From: Actinomycetes bacterium
Lineage (GTDB): Bacteria; Actinomycetota; Acidimicrobiia; Acidimicrobiales; SZUA-35
NCBI GenBank assembly: GCA_024227975.1
Contig: JAAETV010000499.1
Location: 1-14,752, forward strand
Direction of reading: 5' to 3'
DNA: 14,752 bases
In this document: positions 6,386-13,400 of the stretch, piece by piece
How the letters are laid out: each line of letters opens with the position of its first letter
Position numbering within the stretch: position 1 is the stretch's first letter
The notes under the pieces: model-generated
The model's database searches: none
The model's input: only the letters and a program-made list of their open reading frames with translations
Told to the model about the DNA's origin: nothing
Position numbers and translations under genes: made by a program

Positions 6386-7240
6386 ATGCGTGCTCTCCCC
6401 CTCATCCTGGCCACAGTGGCCCTGATGGCCGCGGCCTGCTCGACCGACGAGGCCTCCGATCAAGGCGGCGACAGCGGGGGCGAAGCAACCGTCATCATCG
6501 CCAACACCCCGGGCACCCTGTCGACCAACGGCCCCCAGCGGGTGCTGGTTGCCCTCCTCAGCCAAGGTGACAACGAGTTCCTCGGCGGCGAGGGAGTGGC
6601 GGCTACGATCGAGTTCACGGCCCCCAATGGGGGACCAACGAGCGAGGTTGCCGGCCAGTGGCTCTCGACGAACGCAGCCCCCCTCGGGCTCTACGTTGCT
6701 CCCTTCGCCTTTGACCAGACGGGCCGATGGGAGGTCACCGTCGAGATCAACGATGAGGGTGGTTCCAGAGCCCTGATCGACGTGTTCGACGAGTCGGCGG
6801 TCCCCGAGACCGGTGATCCTGCCCCCCAGTCGAAGACGCCAACTGCCACTGGTGACGATGACTTGGCCGCCATCACCACCGATCTCGAACCTGATGCGAG
6901 CCTCTACCAACTCTCGATCGATGAGGCAGTGACCAACGGCCGACCGACCGTGATCGTGTTCGCAACCCCCGCCTTCTGCCAGACAGCCCTGTGCGGACCG
7001 ACGCTCGAGATCGTCAAGGAGGCGGCAGCCGAGCGCGAGGGCCTCGATATCGTTCACGTCGAACCATTCGAGCTCGAACTGGCACGGGCCGGATCGTTGG
7101 TCCCGGTCGACACCATGGCCGAGTGGCAACTGGCAACCGAGCCCTGGGTCTTTGTGGTCGACGCAAACGGTCTGATCAGCGCCTCGTTCGAAGGAATCCT
7201 TGGGGTCGAGGAGATCAACGCCGCCATCGATGCCCTCTGA
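6386..7240 (+). CDS. Thioredoxin-like lipoprotein with N-terminal Ig-like region
   Basis: The 284-residue product starts MRALPLILATVALMAAAC, a lipoprotein signal peptide with the lipidated cysteine at C18. A Gly/Asp-rich linker follows. Residues about 35-135 look like a beta-sandwich domain (GLYVAPFAFDQTGRWEVTVE). Residues about 170-284 resemble a thioredoxin fold: RPTVIVFATPAFCQTALCGP carries two cysteines, C198 and C203, separated by four residues instead of the usual two, and the C-terminus WVFVVDANGLISASFEGIL gives the last strands and helix. It is probably anchored outside the membrane with a redox or metal-handling role; Sco-like or peroxiredoxin-like activity is possible but not shown. 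I chose ATG 6386 because it begins the signal peptide; upstream starts add 20 basic residues. Confidence 0.8.
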   Translation: MRALPLILATVALMAAACSTDEASDQGGDSGGEATVIIANTPGTLSTNGPQRVLVALLSQGDNEFLGGEGVAATIEFTAPNGGPTSEVAGQWLSTNAAPLGLYVAPFAFDQTGRWEVTVEINDEGGSRALIDVFDESAVPETGDPAPQSKTPTATGDDDLAAITTDLEPDASLYQLSIDEAVTNGRPTVIVFATPAFCQTALCGPTLEIVKEAAAEREGLDIVHVEPFELELARAGSLVPVDTMAEWQLATEPWVFVVDANGLISASFEGILGVEEINAAIDAL

Positions 7241-7248
7241 GTCAGGGC
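7232..7248 (+). terminator. Weak hairpin at the stop codon of the lipoprotein gene
   Basis: GCCCT (7232-7236) and AGGGC (7244-7248) can form a 5-bp stem around a 7-base loop that contains the TGA stop. There is no T-run after it, so a role as terminator is doubtful. Confidence 0.2.
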
Positions 7249-7297
7249 CTGGCCAACACTTCTGGTGGGGATCCGACCACTTCAAGCGAACCTCAAC

Positions 7298-7303
7298 TAT
7301 GAT
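7298..7303 (+). promoter_or_regulatory. Candidate -10 box before the small membrane protein gene
   Basis: TATGAT at 7298-7303 matches the -10 consensus at five of six positions. No good -35 box is visible 16-18 nt upstream. If used, transcription would start near 7310 and leave a 5' leader of about 60 bases. Confidence 0.35.
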
Positions 7304-7371
7304 CGTGGAGCGGGTGGGGTTTCCGTGTCATATTTGCGTGCCTGAAAGGCCGTAAGGGAGGCCTAGAAACC

Positions 7372-7656
7372 GTGCTACCAAAATGGGTACCCCCCATCCT
7401 CATCCTGTTCGTAGTGTTCTTCGTCCTGAGTAATCCGAGTCAGGCCGGTCCACAGACCCGGTCATTTTTCGGCTGGATCGGCGATCAAGCCTCCTCCGCC
7501 GGCACCTTCCTCGACGGGCTCTTCAGCGATGACGACGCCCCGGTCGGCACAACGCTGCCGACGACGATCCCTACCACCGTGACCAACGGAGCTGGCTCCG
7601 GCGACGACACGTTCAATACAATTGGTCCCATCATCATCGATACCGTCGTCATCTGA
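7372..7656 (+). CDS. Small single-pass membrane protein
   Basis: The 94-residue product begins MLPKWVPPILILFVVFFVLS, one hydrophobic segment at about 6-21. NPSQAG, an amphipathic stretch (RSFFGWIGDQASSAGTFLDGLF, about 30-51) and an Asp/Thr-rich tail follow. Short proteins of this build, with the NPS.A..TR..FGW pattern, occur in actinobacteria near PH-domain membrane proteins. I do not know a function. GGGAGG (7356-7361) lies 10 nt before GTG 7372 and supports the start. The PH-domain gene follows 43 nt after the stop. Confidence 0.7.
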   Translation: MLPKWVPPILILFVVFFVLSNPSQAGPQTRSFFGWIGDQASSAGTFLDGLFSDDDAPVGTTLPTTIPTTVTNGAGSGDDTFNTIGPIIIDTVVI

Positions 7657-7699
7657 CCGACCAGTCGGACTCGGCGGATTCTCAACACCTGGCTCCATC

Positions 7700-8440
7700 A
7701 TGGCCAACTCCATCGCACCAGTAACAAGCAGCCGCTCGTCGCTCATCAAACCGCTCGACGAGCAGGCTGTCCTGGTCCCGAACGAGCAGGTCTACTACGC
7801 CGAGCGCCAGCATTGGGCCTCGATCGTTCAGCCGGTCTATGAGACCTTCATCTTCCTGCTGTTCATCATCTGGATCGTCGACACCCTCACCACCTCGGGC
7901 CTCAGCAACAGCTGGATCGGCCTGATCCTGCTCGGGGCCACGATCCATGCCATCACCCTCGTCATCACCGGAGGGAGGGCCCCCACCTCGCGACTTGCCG
8001 CCGACCCATTCTCCAATCCGAACGGGGGTGGAGTGAGTCGGGGCGGCGTATTGGGAATCGGCTTGCCGATGGTCCTCGTGTTGATCTTCTTTGGTCCCCA
8101 GGTGGCGGGGGTGGCCGCCGTCTTCATCGTCATCACCCGGTTGATCATCATCCTGGCTCGCTGGTCGTTCTACGAACGTCGCTACATCACGAATAGGCGG
8201 GTCATCGAGTCCGGTGGTTTCCTCGGCTCGCGCATCTCGTCAATGCCCCTGTCTCGTGTCACCGACATCAGCTACAGCCGGACCGTTCCCGGCGAGGTGT
8301 TCGGCTATGCGACCATGCGGGTGGAAACCGCCGGCCAGGATCAGGCTCTCGGCGTGGTCCGTTTCATCGCCGAACCCGACCACTTCTATGAGGTCCTGAT
8401 CAACTTCAGTGCCCCTCAAGCTCCCGTCACCGACACCTGA
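7700..8440 (+). CDS. Bacterial PH-domain (bPH2/YdbS-like) membrane protein
   Basis: The 246-residue product has hydrophobic segments at about 46-62, 73-90, 120-132 and 136-154. A bacterial pleckstrin-homology domain follows at about 157-236: the RRYITNRRVIESGGFLGSRI and SMPLSRVTDISYSRTV stretches are typical of bPH2/DUF304 proteins, as is the later GYATMRVETAG. The domain is expected on the cytoplasmic side, next to the last membrane segment. Family members act in membrane or envelope stress responses, but the ligand is not known. ATG 7700 has no clear Shine-Dalgarno; a TTG at 7622 in the same frame would overlap the preceding gene and add 26 Ser/Pro-rich residues, so I prefer 7700. It precedes the DUF4129-MoxR-DUF58 genes and probably belongs to the same envelope module. 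Confidence 0.85.
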   Translation: MANSIAPVTSSRSSLIKPLDEQAVLVPNEQVYYAERQHWASIVQPVYETFIFLLFIIWIVDTLTTSGLSNSWIGLILLGATIHAITLVITGGRAPTSRLAADPFSNPNGGGVSRGGVLGIGLPMVLVLIFFGPQVAGVAAVFIVITRLIIILARWSFYERRYITNRRVIESGGFLGSRISSMPLSRVTDISYSRTVPGEVFGYATMRVETAGQDQALGVVRFIAEPDHFYEVLINFSAPQAPVTDT

Positions 8441-8500
8441 CCACCGCCCATTGACGCCTGATCAATGTTACTTGCCTGTACTACGGTCATGAGATGGCTT

Positions 8501-8572
8501 GCTCGGCTGTATCCCACCGTCCCGACCCGGGCACGGCTGTATCCCACCGTCCCGACCCGGGCACGGCTGTAT
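8501..8572 (+). repeat. 30-bp direct tandem repeat, 2.4 copies, ending at a start codon
   Basis: The unit at 8531-8560 is preceded by a copy at 8501-8530 (one mismatch, at 8503) and followed by a 12-base partial copy at 8561-8572. The unit starts GCACGGCTGTATCCCACCGT. The third, partial copy runs into the AT of the start codon at 8571, where ATC of the other copies is replaced by ATG. Thirty bases is a whole number of codons, so copy-number change would keep any frame through it. It occupies the usual place of a ribosome-binding site and holds no obvious one. Confidence 0.9.
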
Positions 8573-9863
8573 GAACAGCCGCTCGATTCGCTGGCTGATC
8601 ATCCCCGGCGTGGTGGGGTTGATCGTGCTGCTGGGGTTTGCCGTATCGGCTGAGCCTCGACCCGAACCCGAACCCGAACCTGAACCCGAGCAGATCTCGG
8701 AGAGCTTGATCCCCGACGCCGACCAACCTCAAGATGACCCGAGTGGGACCAATCCCCAGGCTGGAAGCTCCGACGACACCAACGTCGACGAGGCCAGCCA
8801 GGACGATCCGGGCAACCAGGACGGCGAGCCCGACCAGCAGAGCCAAGAAGGCAGTGCAAGTCCAGGCTCCAACGACGAGTCGTCGGGGGCTAGCGGGAGT
8901 GAGTGGGTTTCGTTCGATATCCGCTCCGATGATGGCTCGATCGGTGTCCGAATCGATGACGGCCCGATGACTGCCTTTCCTCGACCCAACCCGGCGGCCA
9001 ACGAGGCGTCTGAGCTGACACCCCAACCCCTCATCGACGACACCATCGACGACCAGGCCGGCTACCGCCTCGACCCCACAGGGCAGCTCAGACCAGTCAC
9101 GGCCGACCAGATCCAACCTGGAGACCTGGTTGTCCAACCCGTCGACGGTGGGATCGACATCGTCAGGGCCGATCGAGGCCGGACAGAGATCCGCCCCGAG
9201 GGGACGACCGGCAGCTCCAACGAGGCAGGAGATGAGTTCGCCGTGACCGAGATCGGGGCCGACGGGGTGTCACGAATCCACCAGCCCGATGCCAACGGGC
9301 AGGTCCACCTGGACGACGGGGTGACGGTGCAGATGCCAACACCAAGACCGAGCCTCGGCATTTGGGAGCGGGTGACGACCACCCCGTGGCGGTGGATCGT
9401 TCTCGGATTCGTCCTCCTGGCCCTCTCCAGTATTGGGGTTGCCCTGTACCTCCACTTCAACCGCCCGGAGCCCTTCGGGCCGGGTTTCGTTGGCCAAGAT
9501 GGTGTCCCGGTCAACCGGTTCGATGAGTTCCTGGCCATGCTGGCTGCCGATCCCGACCCGGCTCGTGCCATTCGCCTGGCCTTCGCAGCAGCAGAGCGCG
9601 GCCTGGGTTCGCTCCCAGCCCGCCACGAGACCGAGACTCCGTTCGAGTGGTCTGCCAGGGTCACAACCGACCATGCTGAGCTCGACCACCCCCTCTCCAA
9701 CCTCTGTTCGCAATTCGCCACGGCTCGTTTTGCTCCCCATCGTCCATCCTCGGCCGACCGAGATCTGGCCGTCGACGAGCTGCGTCTCCTGGCTGATCTG
9801 GCTGACTATTCTCCCGATCACACCCGCTCGACATCCACTGATCCCCTGGTTGTCGGGTCGTGA
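8571..9863 (+). CDS. Two-TM envelope protein with C-terminal DUF4129 domain
   Basis: The 430-residue product has an N-terminal membrane segment (8-27), then a proline/acid repeat (PE five times, 31-40). A long acidic Asp/Gln/Ser-rich extracytoplasmic region follows, containing a region with short beta-like motifs (about 160-265, including GDLVVQPVDGGIDIVRADRG). A second membrane segment sits at about 273-294, and a cytoplasmic DUF4129 domain at about 315-410: RAIRLAFAAAERGLGSLPAR, ETPFEWSARV, PLSNLCSQFATARFA and DRDLAVDELRLLAD fit it. DUF4129 usually goes with MoxR, DUF58 and transglutaminase genes. The start at ATG 8571 is chosen because it begins MNSRSIRWLII just before the membrane segment; a TTG at 8499 would add 24 repeat-encoded residues. 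It overlaps the next gene by 4 nt (GTGA). Confidence 0.8.
   Translation: MNSRSIRWLIIPGVVGLIVLLGFAVSAEPRPEPEPEPEPEQISESLIPDADQPQDDPSGTNPQAGSSDDTNVDEASQDDPGNQDGEPDQQSQEGSASPGSNDESSGASGSEWVSFDIRSDDGSIGVRIDDGPMTAFPRPNPAANEASELTPQPLIDDTIDDQAGYRLDPTGQLRPVTADQIQPGDLVVQPVDGGIDIVRADRGRTEIRPEGTTGSSNEAGDEFAVTEIGADGVSRIHQPDANGQVHLDDGVTVQMPTPRPSLGIWERVTTTPWRWIVLGFVLLALSSIGVALYLHFNRPEPFGPGFVGQDGVPVNRFDEFLAMLAADPDPARAIRLAFAAAERGLGSLPARHETETPFEWSARVTTDHAELDHPLSNLCSQFATARFAPHRPSSADRDLAVDELRLLADLADYSPDHTRSTSTDPLVVGS
8661..8690 (+). repeat. Hexanucleotide microsatellite encoding Pro-Glu repeats
   Basis: Five consecutive hexamers (CCCGAA three times, then CCTGAA and CCCGAG) encode PEPEPEPEPE, just after the first membrane segment of the DUF4129 protein. 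Slippage would lengthen or shorten the linker without breaking the frame. Confidence 0.85.
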
Positions 9864-10264
9864 CCGATCTCTTGGTTGACCTGTTCCCCCTGTTCGTGAT
9901 CATTGGGATCCTGGTGGTGTTCCTCACCGCGGCGCGACTCGATCGGCGGATGAGCCGTGGAGCCCACTCGGCGGGGCCAGCTGAGGTGCCGCGGCCCACC
10001 CCGGCCGGTCAGGAGCAAGTCCCGTGGGAGCTGCGCTCAATCGAGGATCAGGTCCAGCTCGTTTCAACTCATACGACCAGTGCTGTTCCTCGCTACGACC
10101 TGACCGCTACCGTGAACCGCTTGATGACGGCGTCCGGTCTGACCGACCCTCGGGATCAGCTACCCATGACGGCATCCGAAGCCGATCTGGCAACTGCGAT
10201 AACCAAGATCGAGGCGCGCCTCGAACTGGCTCCACTCACCGCTGAAGAGAGCCGCCGAAAATGA
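9860..10264 (+). CDS. Small coupled membrane protein of the MoxR operon, unrecognised
   Basis: The 134-residue product has one N-terminal membrane segment (about 6-24, LVDLFPLFVIIGILVVFLTA), then a basic patch (ARLDRRMSRG) and a Pro-rich linker. A helical cytoplasmic tail ends in a possible coiled helix (ASEADLATAITKIEARLELA). I do not recognise a family. GTG 9860 shares the GTGA overlap with the DUF4129 stop, and its own stop shares ATGA with the MoxR start at 10261, so it is translationally coupled on both sides. That placement makes it a likely structural or regulatory partner of the MoxR or DUF4129 protein. The basic residues after the TM suggest an N-out/C-in topology. Confidence 0.75.
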   Translation: MTDLLVDLFPLFVIIGILVVFLTAARLDRRMSRGAHSAGPAEVPRPTPAGQEQVPWELRSIEDQVQLVSTHTTSAVPRYDLTATVNRLMTASGLTDPRDQLPMTASEADLATAITKIEARLELAPLTAEESRRK

Positions 10265-11430
10265 GCCACACCGACGTTCGACAGGCGGCCCAGGAGCTAC
10301 TGATTGAGATGGAGCGGGCCATCATCGGCAAGCGAGGCGTACTGGAGCTGATGACGGTCGCCCTTTTGGCCGATGGTCACGTCCTGCTCGAAGACGTGCC
10401 CGGGGTGGCCAAGACGGCAACCGCCCGGGCCGTTGCCGAAGCGGCCGGGCTGCGGTTTTCCCGCATCCAGTTCACCCCCGATCTGATTCCGGCCGACATC
10501 ACGGGGGCGACGGTACTGGCCGGCGTAGACCGCGATCCCGAGTTCCGCCCGGGCCCCATCTTCGCCAACCTGGTCCTGGGCGACGAGATCAACCGGGCCC
10601 CGCCCAAGACCCAGTCGGCGCTGCTGGAGGCAATGGAGGAACGCCAAGTCACGACGGACGCCGCCACCAGGAAGCTTCCCTCACCCTTCCTCGTCATCGG
10701 GACCCAGAACCCGATCGAGCAAGAAGGCACCTACCCCCTGCCCGAAGCCCAACTCGACCGGTTCCTCATCCGGACCGCCGTCGGCTATCCCGGCAGCGAC
10801 CACGAGGTCGAACTCATCCTGCGGCGAGCCGAACGAGGCGACGATCGGATGAAGCTCCGACCAGTGCTGTCGGCCCACGACCTTCTCTCCCTCCAGAGAC
10901 GGGTCGAGGACGTCCACATCTCCCGTCCCGTTGCTCACTATGTCGTCGATATCGTGGAGGCCACCCGCCGGAGCCCAAGAACCGAAGCCGGGGCCAGCCC
11001 CCGGGGCTCGCTGGCTCTGTTGAAGGCGAGCAGGGCTCGGGCCGCCATGGCCGGCCGCTCCCATGTGCTGCCTGATGATGTGAAGGCCATCGCCATTCCC
11101 TGTCTGGCCCATCGCCTATTACTCCAACCCGACCAATGGGTCCGGGGGGTGCGGGCCGAGCAGGTGGTGAGCGAAGTGCTCGATCAGGTCCCGGCACCAG
11201 TGGCGACCGAGCCAACCGACCACCGGAGGCCTGGCGCCGAAACCACTACCAACCAAAGGACGGCCCCAGCTGACGGCCGCCCATCACCGCCGGGTCGATC
11301 CCAGCGGATCATAGGAACCGAAGCTCGACAGGCCAAAGTGGCGACTAGGACACCGATCGACCCAGCCACGGCCCGGCCCGTCCCCGACCCTGGCCTACCG
11401 TCAACCGGGATGCCAGGGCGGCACCGGTAG
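10261..11430 (+). CDS. MoxR-family AAA+ ATPase
   Basis: The 389-residue product is a MoxR-type AAA+ ATPase, a chaperone-like enzyme thought to remodel or load cofactors into vWA/DUF58 partner proteins. Visible motifs are: Walker A, DVPGVAKT at 45-52; the [12 protein letters not shown] loop at 71-82; Walker B, LVLGDEIN at 104-111; [20 protein letters not shown]; sensor 1 and its surroundings, [20 protein letters not shown] at 147-166; the arginine-finger region LDRFLIR; and the C-terminal lid helices with [16 protein letters not shown]. After about residue 315 there is a Pro/Thr/Arg-rich tail of roughly 70 residues that most MoxR proteins (about 320 residues) lack. The ATGA overlap with the upstream small gene and the 12-nt gap to the DUF58 gene place it in one operon. 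Confidence 0.95.
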   Translation: MSHTDVRQAAQELLIEMERAIIGKRGVLELMTVALLADGHVLLEDVPGVAKTATARAVAEAAGLRFSRIQFTPDLIPADITGATVLAGVDRDPEFRPGPIFANLVLGDEINRAPPKTQSALLEAMEERQVTTDAATRKLPSPFLVIGTQNPIEQEGTYPLPEAQLDRFLIRTAVGYPGSDHEVELILRRAERGDDRMKLRPVLSAHDLLSLQRRVEDVHISRPVAHYVVDIVEATRRSPRTEAGASPRGSLALLKASRARAAMAGRSHVLPDDVKAIAIPCLAHRLLLQPDQWVRGVRAEQVVSEVLDQVPAPVATEPTDHRRPGAETTTNQRTAPADGRPSPPGRSQRIIGTEARQAKVATRTPIDPATARPVPDPGLPSTGMPGRHR

Positions 11431-11442
11431 AGGTAGCGGCCG

Positions 11443-12696
11443 GTGAGCCGACATCTCACTCACCGTTTCTGGTTCTGCGCAACCATCGGATTCGGGACGG
11501 CCGCTATCTCCCTCCTGGCGCGGTCGCTGGAGCCGTTCGCTCTCGGCGCCCCGTTCCTCGGTGTCTTGTTGCTGTCAGCGATCGACGGCTGGTGGCAGGT
11601 CGTTGATGTGGGATCACCCTCGGTCAGCTCTCCCCGCGTGATAGAGGGCGACGAACTCGCATTCAGCATGACGCTGAGCGCGGTTCGGCCCGTCCCCTGG
11701 GTCGAGCTCGAAGTCCAGTTCCCGGCCACACTGGACCCGACCGGACCGGCCCGTTTCGTCGTCTCACTCGAAGGCGAACGCCAGTTCACCATCCCAGTCC
11801 GAGCGACCCGCTGGGGTTCGGCCGGCCCTGAGTGGGCGGTCGTGACCACGCGAGACCGATTCGGGGTCTCGGAGCTGGTTGCCCGCTATCCCATTCAACT
11901 CCCGGTCCGCATCCACCCCCCTTCAGAACGACTGTCAAGCCTGGTTGCCCTCCACCGCCAGCGTCCTGTTACCGGCGAGCACCGCAGCCGACGGCTTGGA
12001 CCAGGGGCGGAGCTGGCCGAAGTTCGCCCGTACCGGTTCGGCGACCCAATCCGCATGATCCACCCTCGACTCACCGCTCGACATCTGGTCCCGATGATCG
12101 TCGAACGTCACCCCGACCAGTCAAGCGACGTGATCTTGCTGATTGACTCGGCCCAGGATCTCGGCGTCGACCTCGACACCACCCTGCGTTGGACAGTGAC
12201 GGCGGCCACGGCACTGACCGAACGCCATCTGCGGGCCCAGGACCGGGTGGGCATGATCGACCTCGGGCGGGGGGTTCGCTGGCTGCCGGCCCAACTCGGC
12301 CGCCGCCACCTCCACACCATGGTCGACGCCCTCCTGTCGACCGAAGTTCTCCCCCGCAATCAGTATGAGAACGCCTTCTTGATCCCGACCAACCTGCCCC
12401 GCTCGGCAACCATCATCGCCATCTCTCCCCTGCTGACCGAGCTGGTGCTCACAGCCCTGGTCGATTTGCGAAGCCGAGGTCACGAGGTCATCGTCATCAA
12501 ACCATCAGTGCCAGACAACATGGACGATGCCGACATCAGCTTGTTGGCCCACCGCATCTTCCGGGTCGGCAACGCTCTCAACGAGGCATGGCTCGTCGAT
12601 CGGGGCTCCGTGGTTATCCCGTGGTCGACCGGTGATTCGCTCGAACACCTGATGCATCGAGTCGTCGGCAATCTCGGCCGGGCCAGGCAACGATGA
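11443..12696 (+). CDS. DUF58-domain protein with divergent motifs
   Basis: The 417-residue product has two hydrophobic segments at the N-terminus (about 9-26 and 31-46), a beta-rich region (about 65-160) and the DUF58 core. GPGAELAEVRPYRFGDPIRM at 186-205 and TARH at 211-214 give the signature. The usual D..R.I.W..SAR reads DPIRMIHPRLTARH, so the conserved Trp is Pro. The vWA-like strand LLIDSAQD (232-239) lacks the DxSxS metal site, with D235 then A237. DUF58 proteins are MoxR partners in envelope functions. The start GTG 11443 has an AGAGGT at 11429-11434. It overlaps the following gene by 4 nt (ATGA). The motif losses suggest a scaffold or altered partner, not a metal-dependent adhesion fold; this is inference. 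Confidence 0.88.
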   Translation: MSRHLTHRFWFCATIGFGTAAISLLARSLEPFALGAPFLGVLLLSAIDGWWQVVDVGSPSVSSPRVIEGDELAFSMTLSAVRPVPWVELEVQFPATLDPTGPARFVVSLEGERQFTIPVRATRWGSAGPEWAVVTTRDRFGVSELVARYPIQLPVRIHPPSERLSSLVALHRQRPVTGEHRSRRLGPGAELAEVRPYRFGDPIRMIHPRLTARHLVPMIVERHPDQSSDVILLIDSAQDLGVDLDTTLRWTVTAATALTERHLRAQDRVGMIDLGRGVRWLPAQLGRRHLHTMVDALLSTEVLPRNQYENAFLIPTNLPRSATIIAISPLLTELVLTALVDLRSRGHEVIVIKPSVPDNMDDADISLLAHRIFRVGNALNEAWLVDRGSVVIPWSTGDSLEHLMHRVVGNLGRARQR

Positions 12697-13352
12697 GCCG
12701 GCTCCAGGCATGGTCGGACAGCCCCCGCATCGTGGCGTGGCGCCGGCGTTGGCTGATCCGTGGCCAACATTTCACCAAAACCGAAGTGGTTGCCAGCTCA
12801 CTGATCATCGCTACGTGGGCCATTGGGGCTACGGTCGCGGCCGGCTGGTTGCCCCTGGTCCTCATGGCCGTCGGGATAGGGCTGTGGGTCCACCTGGCTG
12901 CAGTCGAGACCGGAAGCCACATCATGATGTGGCTTGCCACCGCCCTGGTACTGGGCTTTGTCGTGATGGCGGGCGTTACCCTGTTCACCGACCTGAGCGC
13001 CGTCTCGTACTCCATGGCCGGTGTCATCGCCCTCACCCACAATGAGTTGATCCGCCTCAACCATGCCCGCAGGCGGCAAGCCTTGATCGACGAAGAGGTC
13101 TACTTCAGGGCGGGAACCGGGATGGGAATGGTGGCCGTGGTTACTGTGGGAGCGATCGCGGTGGCCGAGCCCATCTCCGAGCGCGACGGTGTCACCTGGT
13201 GGTGGATGCCGCTAGGGATCATCATCTTGTTGGCGACGGCCGTCGCCCTCGCTGTCCTTCCGGCCCGAAAGGCACCCCCTAGCAACCGCCACCGGTGGCG
13301 TCCCGGCGACCGTATCCCACCCCAACCACTCGGCAACTCTGAGCAGCCATAG
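12693..13352 (+). CDS. Multipass membrane protein at the end of the MoxR operon
   Basis: The 219-residue product starts with a basic stretch (AWRRRWLIRG). It has about six hydrophobic segments, near 33-50, 52-69, 79-98, 102-117, 142-158 and 170-190, and a basic/proline tail (RKAPPSNRHRWRPGD). A hydrophilic cytoplasmic loop (NELIRLNHARRRQALIDEEV) sits between segments four and five. I do not recognise a family. It starts at ATG 12693 with an ATGA overlap with the DUF58 stop, so it is coupled to it and probably forms the membrane partner of the MoxR-DUF58 pair. In related operons this position is often taken by a transglutaminase-type membrane protein; no such domain is visible. Confidence 0.82.
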   Translation: MSRLQAWSDSPRIVAWRRRWLIRGQHFTKTEVVASSLIIATWAIGATVAAGWLPLVLMAVGIGLWVHLAAVETGSHIMMWLATALVLGFVVMAGVTLFTDLSAVSYSMAGVIALTHNELIRLNHARRRQALIDEEVYFRAGTGMGMVAVVTVGAIAVAEPISERDGVTWWWMPLGIIILLATAVALAVLPARKAPPSNRHRWRPGDRIPPQPLGNSEQP

Positions 13353-13382
13353 CCCGGGCGAATCCTGGCCACCAACCACGAC

Positions 13383-13400
13383 GGCTGGCCTCGGCTAGCC
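13383..13400. terminator. Hairpin between convergent genes
   Basis: GGCTGGCC (13383-13390) and GGCTAGCC (13393-13400) can pair over eight positions with one G-T wobble; the 2-base centre would force the innermost pairs open. It covers the TAG stop of the kinase gene and lies 30 nt after the stop of the membrane protein gene. There is no T-run, so terminator activity is only suggested. Confidence 0.3.

Noticed and set aside
6263..7285. Long 340-codon open frame on the minus strand opposite the thioredoxin-like lipoprotein
   Set aside because: It is antisense to a gene with a clear signal peptide and domain, its composition is Gly/Asp/Arg-rich as expected for a high-GC shadow, and it shows no recognisable domain.
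8501..8572. Short CRISPR-like array
   Set aside because: The 30-bp copies are directly adjacent with no spacers, and no cas gene is present.
8465..8653. 62-codon frame through the 30-bp repeats giving LYPTVPTRAR repeats
   Set aside because: The frame follows from the repeat, overlaps the DUF4129 start in another frame, and has no plausible start site or domain.
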